Shown here: positions 56,602 to 64,000 of the stretch, one piece after another
Position numbering within the stretch: the stretch's first letter is position 1
Layout of the letters: every line of letters starts with the position of its first letter
DNA from: Bradyrhizobium sp. CB1650
GTDB taxonomy: Bacteria > Pseudomonadota > Alphaproteobacteria > Rhizobiales > Xanthobacteraceae
Direction of reading: 5' to 3'
Length of the DNA stretch: 64,000 nucleotides
NCBI RefSeq assembly: GCF_029761915.1
Contig: NZ_CP121695.1
Span: forward strand, 1,579,501-1,643,500
The notes under the pieces: generated by a model
The model's input: the letters and a program-made list of their open reading frames with translations, nothing else
What the model was told of the DNA's origin: nothing
Databases searched by the model: none
Program-made: the position numbers and the translations under genes

Positions 56602-57729
56602 ATGAAATTTCCGGCGTTGTTCAAACCGTTGCAGGTCGGTCCGTACAAGCTTGCGCATCGCGTCGCGATGGCGCCGTTGACGCGCATGCGGGCGGAGCGC
56701 GAAAGCTTCGCGCCGCGTCCGCTCAATGCCGAGTACTATGGTCAGCGCGCGACGCAAGGCGGCCTGATCATCGCCGAAGCTTCGCCGGTGCAGTCGACCG
56801 GCCGCGGCAACCCCGCCACGCCCGGCATCTATTCGGACGCGCAAGTATCCGGCTGGCGCAAGGTGGTCGATGCCGTGCACGCCAAGGGGGGCGTCATCTT
56901 CCTTCAGCTCTGGCATGTCGGCCGGGTCTCGCATTCCTCGTTCCACGGCGGTGCGCTGCCGGTCGCGCCGTCCGCAGTCCCGATCCGCGCCGAGGGCATG
57001 CGGGCGATGACGGCCGACGGCAAGATCTCCGATTACGAGACGCCGCGCGCGCTGGAGACGGACGAGGTCAAGGACATCGTCGCGGCATTCCGCCAGGCTG
57101 CGACGAACGCGCACGCCGCGGGATTCGATGGCGTCGAGATCCACGGCGCCAACGGCTATCTGCTCGAGCAGTTCTTGCAGTCGCGCAGCAACCAGCGCAC
57201 CGACCAATATGGCGGTTCGATCGAGAATCGCGCGCGGCTGCTGCTGGAGGTCACCGGAGCTGCGATCGATGTCTGGGGCGCCAACCGTGTCGGCGTGCGC
57301 CTGTCGCCCTACGGCATCGCCAACGATTCCGGAGAACCCGATCCGATGCCGCTCTACACGCATGTAGTGAAGGCGCTCGACAGGCTCGGCCTTGCCTATC
57401 TGCATTTCATCGAGCCGCGCTCGAGCGGCTCGGGCCGGGCCGAGGTCAACTGGCAGAACGTGCCGTCGGCGATGGTGCTGTTCCGGCCGGTCTACAGCGG
57501 CGTGCTGATCACCGCCGGCGGCTTCACCGGCGAGAGCGCGAACGCAGCGATCGCCGATGGTCACGCGGATGCCATCGCCTTCGGTCGTATCTTCATCTCC
57601 AACCCGGACCTGCCGCGCCGCCTGCAGCATGATTATCCGATCACGCCGTACAACCGCGCGACGTTCTACGGCGGCGAGGAGAGGGGGTACACGGATTATC
57701 CGGTGTATGACGAGCTGACGCCGGCGTGA
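56602..57729 (+). CDS. Old Yellow Enzyme family ene-reductase (NemA-like)
   Basis: The 375-aa FMN enzyme has the OYE set: MAPLTRMRA, YYGQRATQGGLIIAEASPVQ, QLWHVGR, IHGANGYLLEQFLQSRSNQRTD with the active-site His-Asn pair, YGGSIENRARLLLEV, and the C-terminal AFGRIFISNPDLPRRL. Such enzymes reduce alpha,beta-unsaturated carbonyls and nitro compounds. It is same-strand after the aldehyde dehydrogenase gene, separated by a repeat. Confidence 0.93.
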   Translation: MKFPALFKPLQVGPYKLAHRVAMAPLTRMRAERESFAPRPLNAEYYGQRATQGGLIIAEASPVQSTGRGNPATPGIYSDAQVSGWRKVVDAVHAKGGVIFLQLWHVGRVSHSSFHGGALPVAPSAVPIRAEGMRAMTADGKISDYETPRALETDEVKDIVAAFRQAATNAHAAGFDGVEIHGANGYLLEQFLQSRSNQRTDQYGGSIENRARLLLEVTGAAIDVWGANRVGVRLSPYGIANDSGEPDPMPLYTHVVKALDRLGLAYLHFIEPRSSGSGRAEVNWQNVPSAMVLFRPVYSGVLITAGGFTGESANAAIADGHADAIAFGRIFISNPDLPRRLQHDYPITPYNRATFYGGEERGYTDYPVYDELTPA

Positions 57730-57737
57730 GCCTCCTT

Positions 57738-57846
57738 CGTCATTCCGGGGCGACGCGATAGCATCGAGCCCGGGATCCATTGGACCGCTGAGCGTGGGGC
57801 GTGATGGATTCCGGGCTCGCGACGTCGTCGCGCCCCGGAACGACGA
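57738..57846. repeat. Family D palindrome, long copy
   Basis: CGTCATTCCGGGGCGACGCG faces CGTCGCGCCCCGGAACGACG, with CCCGGGATCC...GGATTCCGGG inside. A shorter relative is at 4675-4717. Confidence 0.85.
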
Positions 57847-57881
57847 GCTTGATTTGTGGCCCGACTGCCAACACAATTTCC

Positions 57882-57956
57882 GTCATTGCGCAGCGAAGCA
57901 ATCCAGAGTCTTTCCGCGGGTGCATTTCTGGATTCCTTTGCTGCGCTCGCAATGAC
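57882..57956. repeat. Family A palindrome
   Basis: GTCATTGCGCAGCGAAGCAA faces CTTTGCTGCGCTCGCAATGAC, following 35 bases behind the family D copy, so two repeat families stand side by side. Confidence 0.85.
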
Positions 57957-57970
57957 GATGAGGAAACACC

Positions 57971-58477
57971 ATGGCCAAAGCCGCAGTCGCCGCAGGGATC
58001 GCCACCGGGCAATGCCTCTGCGGCAAGGTCACCTTCGAGATCGACGTTCCTGCGCGCTGGGCCTGGCACGATCATTCCGTCGCCAGCCGCCGCGCTCACG
58101 GTGTGGCTTACGCCACCTATGTCGGGAGCTGGAAGAAGCGGTTTCGCGTCACCTCGGGCAAGACGGCGCTGACGCGCTACGAGGACAAGGCGAGCAAGAC
58201 CGCGCGCAGCTTCTGCTCCCATTGCGGCACGCCGATCGCCTATGAGCGGCCGCGCGGCCCGCACATGGTCAACATCCCCCGCGCGCTGTTCAACGAGCGC
58301 ACCGGCCGCCAGCCGCTCTATCACATCGCGATCGAAGAGCTGCAGGAATGGGCCTATACCGGCGAGCCTCTGGTGCCGCTGAAAGGCTTTCCCGGCGTGG
58401 TCTGGCAGCGCTCGAAAAAGAAGAAGCGCGCTAGCGGCGAGGACCCTTTTGAGCTTGGTCGCGCGGAGGCGCTTTAG
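57971..58477 (+). CDS. GFA-fold protein without the catalytic zinc cysteines
   Basis: The 168-aa protein has the glutathione-dependent formaldehyde-activating (GFA/CENP-V) fold: structural zinc ligands Cys15/Cys17 (GQCLCGKVTFEI) and Cys82/Cys85 (FCSHCGTPI). The catalytic segment, usually HCxxCRxxxG, reads WHDHSVASRRAHG, so the Cys ligands of the catalytic zinc are absent while RRAHGVAYATYV is kept. Formaldehyde-glutathione chemistry is therefore unlikely. The basic C-terminus (KKKKRASG) overlaps the convergent TfoX-like gene by 47 bases. Confidence 0.85.
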   Translation: MAKAAVAAGIATGQCLCGKVTFEIDVPARWAWHDHSVASRRAHGVAYATYVGSWKKRFRVTSGKTALTRYEDKASKTARSFCSHCGTPIAYERPRGPHMVNIPRALFNERTGRQPLYHIAIEELQEWAYTGEPLVPLKGFPGVVWQRSKKKKRASGEDPFELGRAEAL

Positions 58478-58871
58478 CCTTCGCGATGACCTTGGGTTTC
58501 GCTGCTGCGGCTTTCCGCAGTGGAGTCTTGCGTGCGGCGGTCTTTGCCGGCATCGGAGCGACGAAGTCGAGCCCGCGCTTCACCCATTTCTTGAGCTCGA
58601 CGTCGGTCTGGTAACCCTCCGGCGCGACGCGGACGAAACCGGTCATGATGCGCCCGCGCATCTCCATCGGGCTCGCATGCCGCTCCTCCAGCACGCGCGC
58701 GTGCGCCTCGGGGCCGACGCGGATCAGCATCCCGCCGCGTCCACTGACGGTGCAGCACATCGTGTTGTTCACCATGAAGCACAGGCCGCCCATCATCTTC
58801 TTTTCCACCAGGTATCGCTGGCCCGCCAGCAATTTGCGCACGCGTGCGGCGGTGGTCTCGTCATAGGCCAT
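58431..58871 (-). CDS. TfoX N-terminal domain protein with basic tail
   Basis: The 146-aa protein has a TfoX_N domain (about 1-95): ARVRKLLAGQRYLVEKKMMGGLCFMVNNTMC and GPEAHARVLEERHASPME, then a Lys/Ala/Arg/Pro tail (~115-146) that may bind nucleic acid. GGAGGGGGACACA precedes ATG 58871; the frame extends to 58904. The last 47 bases overlap the 3' end of the convergent GFA-fold gene, so both tails share DNA. The role of stand-alone TfoX_N proteins is unclear. Confidence 0.82.
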   Translation of the reverse strand: MAYDETTAARVRKLLAGQRYLVEKKMMGGLCFMVNNTMCCTVSGRGGMLIRVGPEAHARVLEERHASPMEMRGRIMTGFVRVAPEGYQTDVELKKWVKRGLDFVAPMPAKTAARKTPLRKAAAAKPKVIAKAKAPPRDQAQKGPRR

Positions 58872-59021
58872 TGTGTCCCCCTCCAGGTTCACGCTGAAGC
58901 GCATGTTCCCAGCTTACGCGCGCCGGTGCAAGGCAGCCATGACCGCGCTTCCTTGCGCGGCTGCGCTGGTTTCGGCCATCATGGCCTTCGCCAGGCAGCG
59001 CCCGTGAGGCCCGGAGGAAAC

Positions 59022-60683
59022 ATGAAGAACAAGATTAGCGGCCGCTCGGCCTTTCTCGCGTTGCTTAAGGACGAGGGCATTACCCATCTGTTCGGCAATC
59101 CCGGCACCACCGAGCTGCCGATCATGCATGCGCTGAAGGACCATCCCGACCTCACTTATGTGATGGCGATGCAGGAGAGCCTGGTGGTCGCGATCGCCGA
59201 TGGTTACAGCCGCGCCTCCGGCAGGCTCGTCGCCTGCAACGTCCACGTCGCGCCCGGCCTCGGCAATGCGATGGGCTCGCTCTACAACGCCCAGTTCACG
59301 GGCACGCCGATGATCCTCACCGCGGGCCAGCAGGAGCAGGGCCATGGCCTGATGGAGCCGGTGCTTTATGGCCCGCTGGTGCGGATGGCCGAGCCGCTGG
59401 TGAAATGGGCGGTCGAGGTGACGCGGCTGGAGGACCTGCCGCGCATCGTGCGCCGCGCCGCCAAGATCGCGACTACGCCGCCGACCGGTCCGGTGTTCAT
59501 CTCGCTGCCCGGCGATATCCTGAACAGCGAGGCCGGCATCGATCTCGGCCGCTCCACCCGCATCGACGCCCGCACCAAGCCTTCCGACGAAGCGCTCAGG
59601 GCGTTCGCGGCGCGGCTGTTGAAGGCCGAGCGCCCGGTGATCGTCACCATGGACGAGGTGGTCAAGAGCGACGCTCTCAAGGAAGCCGCCGAACTTGCCG
59701 AGCTGCTGGGAGCCGCCGCCTATCAATCCTCCACGCCCTATGGTGCGCACTTCCTCTCGGAGAGCCCGAGCTTCGTCGGCACGCTGGCACGCGTGCAGAA
59801 GGTCGCGCGCGATACGCTCGCGCCGTACGATCTCCTGATCGCACTCGGTGGCGATCCCCTGCGCATGTCGGTCTATAGCGAGGTCGATGCGCTGCCGGAT
59901 GGCCTCGGCATCGTGCAGGTCGGTCTCGCCGACTGGGAGATCGCCAAGAACTACGGCGTCGAGATCGCGCTGAAGGCGGACCCGAAGGAGACTCTGCGCG
60001 CGCTGATTCCGGTCCTGAAGGAGATGGGCGGCGCCGCCTTGGCGCAACGGGCCAAGCAGCGTCTCGCCGAGCTCGCGCCGAAGAACTGGACCGCACGGCG
60101 TGCGGCAGTGGTCGAGCAGATCGGCAAGAGCGCGGGCCGCACGCCGATCGATCCGGACTGGATGGTGCTGCAAATGGTCGAGGCGATGCCCGGCAATGCC
60201 ATTCTCGTCGACGAAGGCCTCACCTCCGGCCGCCAGATCACGAACCTGCGTCCGCATCGCGACCGCTACGGCTATCACGGCCTTGCCTCCGGGGGCATCG
60301 GCTGGGGCCTGCCGGCCTCGGTCGGCGTCAGCCTCGCCAATCCGGATCGCCCCGTCGTGTGCTTCTCCGGTGACGGTAGCGCGATGTATTCGATCCAGTC
60401 GCTGTGGACCGCCGCGCACCACAAGCTGCCGCTCAACGTCGTCATCGCCAACAATGGCGGCTATCGCATCATCAAGCAGCGCCTGCTCGCCTTCCACGGT
60501 GACGACAATTATGTCGGGATGGATTTCGTCGACCCGCCGGTGGATTTCGCAGGGATCGCCAAGGCGCTGGGCTGCGAGGCGATCAAGGTGAGCAATCCGC
60601 GGGAATTGAAGGCGACGCTGGCATCGGCGTTCAACCGGCCTGGGACGAAGCTGATCGAAGTGATGGTGGACGGGAAGGTGTAG
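59022..60683 (+). CDS. Thiamine-diphosphate enzyme, benzoylformate-decarboxylase-like
   Basis: The 553-aa ThDP enzyme has the N-terminal catalytic Glu in MAMQESLVVAIADGY, the LFGNPGTTELP loop, a central FAD/nucleotide-like domain and the C-terminal ThDP motif CFSGDGSAMYSIQSLWTAAHH ending in IANNGGYRIIK. The layout fits benzoylformate decarboxylase or related 2-keto-acid decarboxylases better than acetolactate synthase. GGAGGAAAC precedes ATG 59022. A preceding aldehyde dehydrogenase and SDR could process the aldehyde product (inference). Confidence 0.85.
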   Translation: MKNKISGRSAFLALLKDEGITHLFGNPGTTELPIMHALKDHPDLTYVMAMQESLVVAIADGYSRASGRLVACNVHVAPGLGNAMGSLYNAQFTGTPMILTAGQQEQGHGLMEPVLYGPLVRMAEPLVKWAVEVTRLEDLPRIVRRAAKIATTPPTGPVFISLPGDILNSEAGIDLGRSTRIDARTKPSDEALRAFAARLLKAERPVIVTMDEVVKSDALKEAAELAELLGAAAYQSSTPYGAHFLSESPSFVGTLARVQKVARDTLAPYDLLIALGGDPLRMSVYSEVDALPDGLGIVQVGLADWEIAKNYGVEIALKADPKETLRALIPVLKEMGGAALAQRAKQRLAELAPKNWTARRAAVVEQIGKSAGRTPIDPDWMVLQMVEAMPGNAILVDEGLTSGRQITNLRPHRDRYGYHGLASGGIGWGLPASVGVSLANPDRPVVCFSGDGSAMYSIQSLWTAAHHKLPLNVVIANNGGYRIIKQRLLAFHGDDNYVGMDFVDPPVDFAGIAKALGCEAIKVSNPRELKATLASAFNRPGTKLIEVMVDGKV

Positions 60684-60695
60684 GGCACCATCGCC

Positions 60696-60813
60696 GTCAT
60701 TGCGAAGGAGCGACTCGTCTGCCTTAGCTCGTAGAGCGAAGTCGGAAGCGACGAAGCAATCCTGACTGTCGACGCGGAAAGATACTGGATGGCTTCACTG
60801 CGCTCGCAATGAC
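60696..60813. repeat. Family A palindrome with a 40-base insertion
   Basis: Starts GTCATTGCGAAGGAGCGAC and ends GCGCTCGCAATGAC, with an extra segment containing AGCTCGTAGAGCGAAGTCGG between arm and loop. Confidence 0.75.
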
Positions 60814-60834
60814 GCTTTGGCTGCCGCGCACTCC

Positions 60835-60990
60835 GCTCTGCTCCCTCCCCCCTTGTGGGGGAGGGCAGGGGAGGGGATAGCCCGGGAAAAGGTGTGTCCA
60901 TCGTCGGGAAGCAACTTTATCCGTACTGAGATAGTGTGCCGTGTGGCACCCCCCTCCCTAGCCCTCCCCCGCAAGGGGTGAGGGAACGCG
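60835..60990. repeat. Family B-like inverted pair (TCCCCTTGTGGGGGAG and CCCTCCCCCGCAAGGGG)
   Basis: Two short CTCCCTCCCCCCTTG/CAAGGGGTGAGGG hairpins flank AT-richer DNA around 60890-60940. It lies between the convergent ThDP-enzyme and flavin-monooxygenase genes. Confidence 0.6.
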
Positions 60991-61045
60991 GTTGTATCTG
61001 CGGCGCTGACCGAGCGAACCCGACGTCTTCCGCAAAGGAGCGGTC

Positions 61046-62425
61046 CTACCCCTTCTTCCCCACCCGATGCCCAGCCGCCGGGTGCGGCGCGTCGAGCCGG
61101 GCGCGTCCCTGGCCGAACAGCTTTTCGCGCAACGTGCCTTTGGCGTAGTCCGGCTTGTAGCGGCCGCGGCGTGTCAGCTCGGGGACGAGCATGTCGGCGA
61201 TATCCTCGAAATCGCCGGGCGAGATCGCAAACGCGACGTTGAGCCCGTCGACGTCGGTCGCCTCGAACCACTCCTCGATCTTGTCCGCGACGATCTCGGG
61301 CGTGCCGACCACGACCGGACCGGCACCGCCGATGCCGACATGCTCGATGACGTCGCGCACGGTCCAGATCCGGTCGGGATCGGCACGGGTGACATTGTCC
61401 ATCGCGCTGCGACCGGCATCGTTCTGCACGTGACGCACCTGCTGGTCGAGGTCGTAGCCGGAGAAGTCGACGCCGGTCCATCCCGACATCAGCGCCAGCG
61501 CGCCCTCGGGGCTGATGTGACTGCGGTAGTCGGCGTACTTCTCCCTCGCCTCGGCTTCCGTCCGCCCGAGGATGATCGTCATCATCGAGAACATCAGGAT
61601 CTCGGCGGGGTTGCGGCCGAGCGCGGCGGCCTCCTGCCGGATCGCGGAGACGCGCGGACCGATCACCTTGGCCGATGGCCCCGACATGAACACGCATTCG
61701 GCATGGCGTGCCGCAAACTTCCGGCCGCGCGGCGAGGTGCCGGCCTGATACAGCACCGGCGTGCGCTGCGGCGACGGCTCGCTGAGGTGGATGGTGTTGT
61801 TGATGCGGTAGTTCGCGCCCTCGTGGTTGACGCGATGAACTTTTGCCGGATCGGTGAAGATGCCGCGTTTGCGGTCGCGCAGCACCGCATCGTCCTCCCA
61901 GCTCCCTTCCCAGAGCTTGTAGACGACCTCCATATATTCGTCGGCGATGTCGTAGCGGTCGTCATGCCCGGTCTGCTTGTCCTTGCCGGCGCCGCGCGCG
62001 GCGCTGTCGAGATAGCCGGTGACGACGTTCCAGCCGATCCGTCCCTCTGTGAGATGGTCGAGCGTCGACATCCGCCGTGCAAACGGGTAGGGCGGCTCGA
62101 ACGACAGGTTGCTGGTGACGCCGAAACCGAGATTTTGCGTCACCGCGGCCATCGCCGACAGCAGCAGCAGCGGTTCGTTCGACGGCGTCTGTGCTGCATT
62201 GCGTAAAGCTGCGTCCGGACCGTTGCCATAGACGTCGTAGACGCCAAGCACGTCGGCCAGAAACAGCCCGTCGAAGCGGCCGCGCTCCAATGTCCGGGCG
62301 AGATCGAGCCAGTAGGGCAGGCGGTTATATTCGGCGGTGCGGTCGCGTGGATGGGTCCACAGACCCGGCGATTGATGCGCGACGCAGTTCATCGCGAAGG
62401 CGTTGAGCCGGATTTGCTTGGCCAT
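61046..62425 (-). CDS. FMN-dependent monooxygenase of the NtaA/SnaA/DszA family
   Basis: The 459-aa luciferase-like protein follows the NtaA/DszA pattern: LNAFAMNCVAHQSPGLWTHP, YWLDLARTLERGRFDGLFLADVLG, PYPFARRMSTLDHLTEGRIGWNVVTG (flavin-pocket region), QAGTSPRGRKFAARHAECVF and the C-terminal LTRRGRYKPDYAKGTLREKLFGQ. These enzymes oxidise amines, aminopolycarboxylates or sulfur heterocycles with FMNH2 from a separate reductase, which is not in the window. It lies divergent from the M20 peptidase gene. Confidence 0.92.
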   Translation of the reverse strand: MAKQIRLNAFAMNCVAHQSPGLWTHPRDRTAEYNRLPYWLDLARTLERGRFDGLFLADVLGVYDVYGNGPDAALRNAAQTPSNEPLLLLSAMAAVTQNLGFGVTSNLSFEPPYPFARRMSTLDHLTEGRIGWNVVTGYLDSAARGAGKDKQTGHDDRYDIADEYMEVVYKLWEGSWEDDAVLRDRKRGIFTDPAKVHRVNHEGANYRINNTIHLSEPSPQRTPVLYQAGTSPRGRKFAARHAECVFMSGPSAKVIGPRVSAIRQEAAALGRNPAEILMFSMMTIILGRTEAEAREKYADYRSHISPEGALALMSGWTGVDFSGYDLDQQVRHVQNDAGRSAMDNVTRADPDRIWTVRDVIEHVGIGGAGPVVVGTPEIVADKIEEWFEATDVDGLNVAFAISPGDFEDIADMLVPELTRRGRYKPDYAKGTLREKLFGQGRARLDAPHPAAGHRVGKKG

Positions 62426-62660
62426 CGTTTTGTCCCTCGGCGCCCTATGCCTGGCGCTCTTCTAATGCTAACAGTGCGCCCCGAATTTGGCGAAGTTCTT
62501 GCATGGTCCCGCCATTGGCAAGGCCAAAATCGAAAAAGCATGCCTGCCTTGGCAAGCCAATCTCAAGAGAGCAAGAACCAAATCACAACGCCCCGCCACT
62601 TTCGAAGGCCTGCCGATCTCGGGTAGGCTTCTTCGCCTCGAAACGTCGAAAAGCAAGTTA

Positions 62661-64000
62661 ATGACCAGAGCCGACGCCATCGCCCGCGCCCGCAACGACA
62701 TTCAGTCCGGCGCGTTCCTCACCGAGCTCGACCGCCGCGTCGCCTACCGGACCGAGAGCCAGAATCCGTCGCGTGGTGCCGAGTTGCGCGCCTATCTGGA
62801 ACAGGAGATGCAGCCCGCCTTCGCCGCGCTCGATTTCGAGAGCCGGCTGGTCGAATCCCCGAGCGGCAAGGCGCCATTCCTCATTGCCGAGCATCACGAG
62901 AGCGCCTCATTGCCGACCGTGCTGATCTATGGCCATGGCGACGTCGTCGATGGCATGGAAGGCGAGTGGCGCGAGGGCCGCGATCCCTGGCGCACCACCA
63001 CGGCCGGTGCGCGCGTCTATGGCCGCGGCACTGCCGACAACAAGGGCCAGCACAGCATCAACATGGCGGCGCTGCGCGCGGTGCGCGAGGTCCGGGGCGG
63101 CAAGCTCGGCTTCAATGCCAAGTTCATCGTCGAGATGGGCGAGGAGATCGGCTCGCCCGATCTCGGCAAGGTCTGCGATGCCAATCGCGACGCCCTGAAG
63201 GCCGACCTGTTCATGGCCTCCGACGGGCCGCGCCTGTCCGCGGACCGGCCGACGCTGTTCCTGGGATGCCGCGGCGGCATCCGCATCCATCTCGACGTCA
63301 ACTTGCGCGACGGCGGGCACCATTCCGGCAATTGGGGCGGTGTGCTCGCCAATCCCGCGACCATTCTGGTCAACGCCATCTCCACGCTGGTTGATGGCCA
63401 CGGCCGCCTCCAGCTCGAGGCCCTGAAGCCGCCGCGGCTCAGCAACCAGATCCGCAGCTATCTTGCGGACGTGCAGGTCGTGCCGACCGAGGACGAGCCG
63501 GCGCTCGCGGACAATTGGGGCGAGGAGGGGCTGTCGCCCGCCGAGCGGCTTTACGCCTGGAATACGCTCGAAGTGCTGGCGATGTCGTCGGGCAATATCG
63601 AGAAGCCGGCGAACGCCATTCCCGGCCACGCCAACGCCGTGCTGCAACTGCGTTTCGTGGTCGGTACCAGGATCGACGGGCTGGTCGAAGCCATCCGCGC
63701 GCATCTGGCGGGACGCGGATTTCCGATGGTCGAGGTGCGGGCGGCGCAGAGTTTTGCCGCCTCGCGCACCGATTTCGACAGCCCCTGGATCGAATGGGCG
63801 GCGGACTCGGTGCAGAAGACGACCGGCAAGGCGCCGGCCGTGCTGCCGAATTTTGGCGGCTCGTTGCCCAATGACGTGTTTTCCGAGATACTCGGCCTGC
63901 CGACGATCTGGGTGCCGCACTCCTATCCCGGCTGCTCCCAGCATGCGCCCAATGAGCACATCCTGCTCCCCTTGACCGAAGAGGCCTTGACGGTGATGGC
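62661..64000 (+). CDS. M20 family metallopeptidase/amidohydrolase (3' end outside window)
   Basis: At least 446 residues are visible from ATG 62661; the frame is still open at the window end. It has the di-zinc set: LIYGHGDVVDG (His/Asp), GRGTADNKGQHSINMAA (bridging Asp), EMGEEIGSPDLG (catalytic Glu and ligand Glu) and NEHILLP near the end (late His ligand), plus the dimerisation-domain stretch GGHHSGNWGG. The family includes dipeptidases, ArgE/DapE-like deacylases and carboxypeptidases; the choice cannot be made here. There is no signal peptide, and no strong RBS is evident. Confidence 0.9.
   Translation, partial: MTRADAIARARNDIQSGAFLTELDRRVAYRTESQNPSRGAELRAYLEQEMQPAFAALDFESRLVESPSGKAPFLIAEHHESASLPTVLIYGHGDVVDGMEGEWREGRDPWRTTTAGARVYGRGTADNKGQHSINMAALRAVREVRGGKLGFNAKFIVEMGEEIGSPDLGKVCDANRDALKADLFMASDGPRLSADRPTLFLGCRGGIRIHLDVNLRDGGHHSGNWGGVLANPATILVNAISTLVDGHGRLQLEALKPPRLSNQIRSYLADVQVVPTEDEPALADNWGEEGLSPAERLYAWNTLEVLAMSSGNIEKPANAIPGHANAVLQLRFVVGTRIDGLVEAIRAHLAGRGFPMVEVRAAQSFAASRTDFDSPWIEWAADSVQKTTGKAPAVLPNFGGSLPNDVFSEILGLPTIWVPHSYPGCSQHAPNEHILLPLTEEALTVM

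Overview
The window is high-GC DNA (roughly 65%) from an alphaproteobacterium of the Bradyrhizobium/Nitrobacteraceae type. This is inferred from the gene content and not from a marker gene: a gltB-gltD order with an alphaproteobacterial GltB, a ROSE-type RNA thermometer ahead of an hsp20 gene, an alpha-r8/mmgR (suhB-family) small RNA beside an inositol-monophosphatase-like hisN, a CpdR cell-cycle response regulator, several PF04392, Bug and branched-chain-type binding proteins, and many intergenic palindromic repeats of the rhizobial type. No phage, transposase, integrase or CRISPR array was seen. It looks like ordinary chromosome carrying two catabolic accessory stretches.

Layout. 1-14 kb is mostly housekeeping: the end of hemH, an orphan ABC binding protein, an SPFH (QmcA-like) plus NfeD pair, a divergent HxlR regulator/carboxymuconolactone-decarboxylase-family pair with a fourfold operator array, kdsD (arabinose-5-phosphate isomerase), a large outer-membrane beta-barrel protein, and gltD/gltB. 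14.6-30.3 kb holds envelope, stress and small-metabolite genes: a secreted Pro-rich protein, two alpha/beta hydrolases, hsp20 with a heat-shock promoter and RNA thermometer, a 928-aa membrane-anchored di-heme peroxidase-like protein with an extra N-terminal domain, a cyclase-TPR protein, LysE and TauE exporters, a LysR regulator, a Bug protein, hisN, the mmgR-like sRNA, N-formylglutamate amidohydrolase, cpdR and tRNA-Val(GAC). 30-34 kb is a patch of small or odd genes: DUF2945, a two-gene membrane/J-domain unit, a DUF2945-DUF488 chimera, an ATC-hydrolase-like protein and an AraC regulator.

34.7-45.2 kb is the most coherent accessory region. It has a genuine formylglycine-generating enzyme (both active-site cysteines present), a flavin monooxygenase, a shikimate-dehydrogenase-like protein with an altered substrate pocket, two sugar-type ABC permeases plus a Tat-exported binding protein (no ATPase), an FCD-GntR regulator, a divergently transcribed Cys-type sulfatase with CxPSR, and a mandelate-racemase-like enolase-superfamily enzyme. 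I read this as a candidate organosulfate uptake and breakdown locus with its own sulfatase-activating enzyme. 45.2-50.4 kb has a c-haem sensor cyclase, another binding protein, a hydrolase lacking its catalytic serine, and a tandem DUF3606 protein with a histone-H1-like tail. 50.7-64 kb is a second catabolic stretch: two amidohydrolases with a Rieske ferredoxin, an SDR, an aldehyde dehydrogenase, an Old Yellow Enzyme, a GFA-fold protein that lost its catalytic zinc cysteines, a TfoX-like protein, a benzoylformate-decarboxylase-like ThDP enzyme, an NtaA/DszA-type flavin monooxygenase, and the start of an M20 peptidase cut by the window end.

Intergenic spaces are repeatedly occupied by at least five families of palindromic repeats. 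Very long open frames opposite real genes (for example opposite gltB) are GC-driven shadows and were left out.
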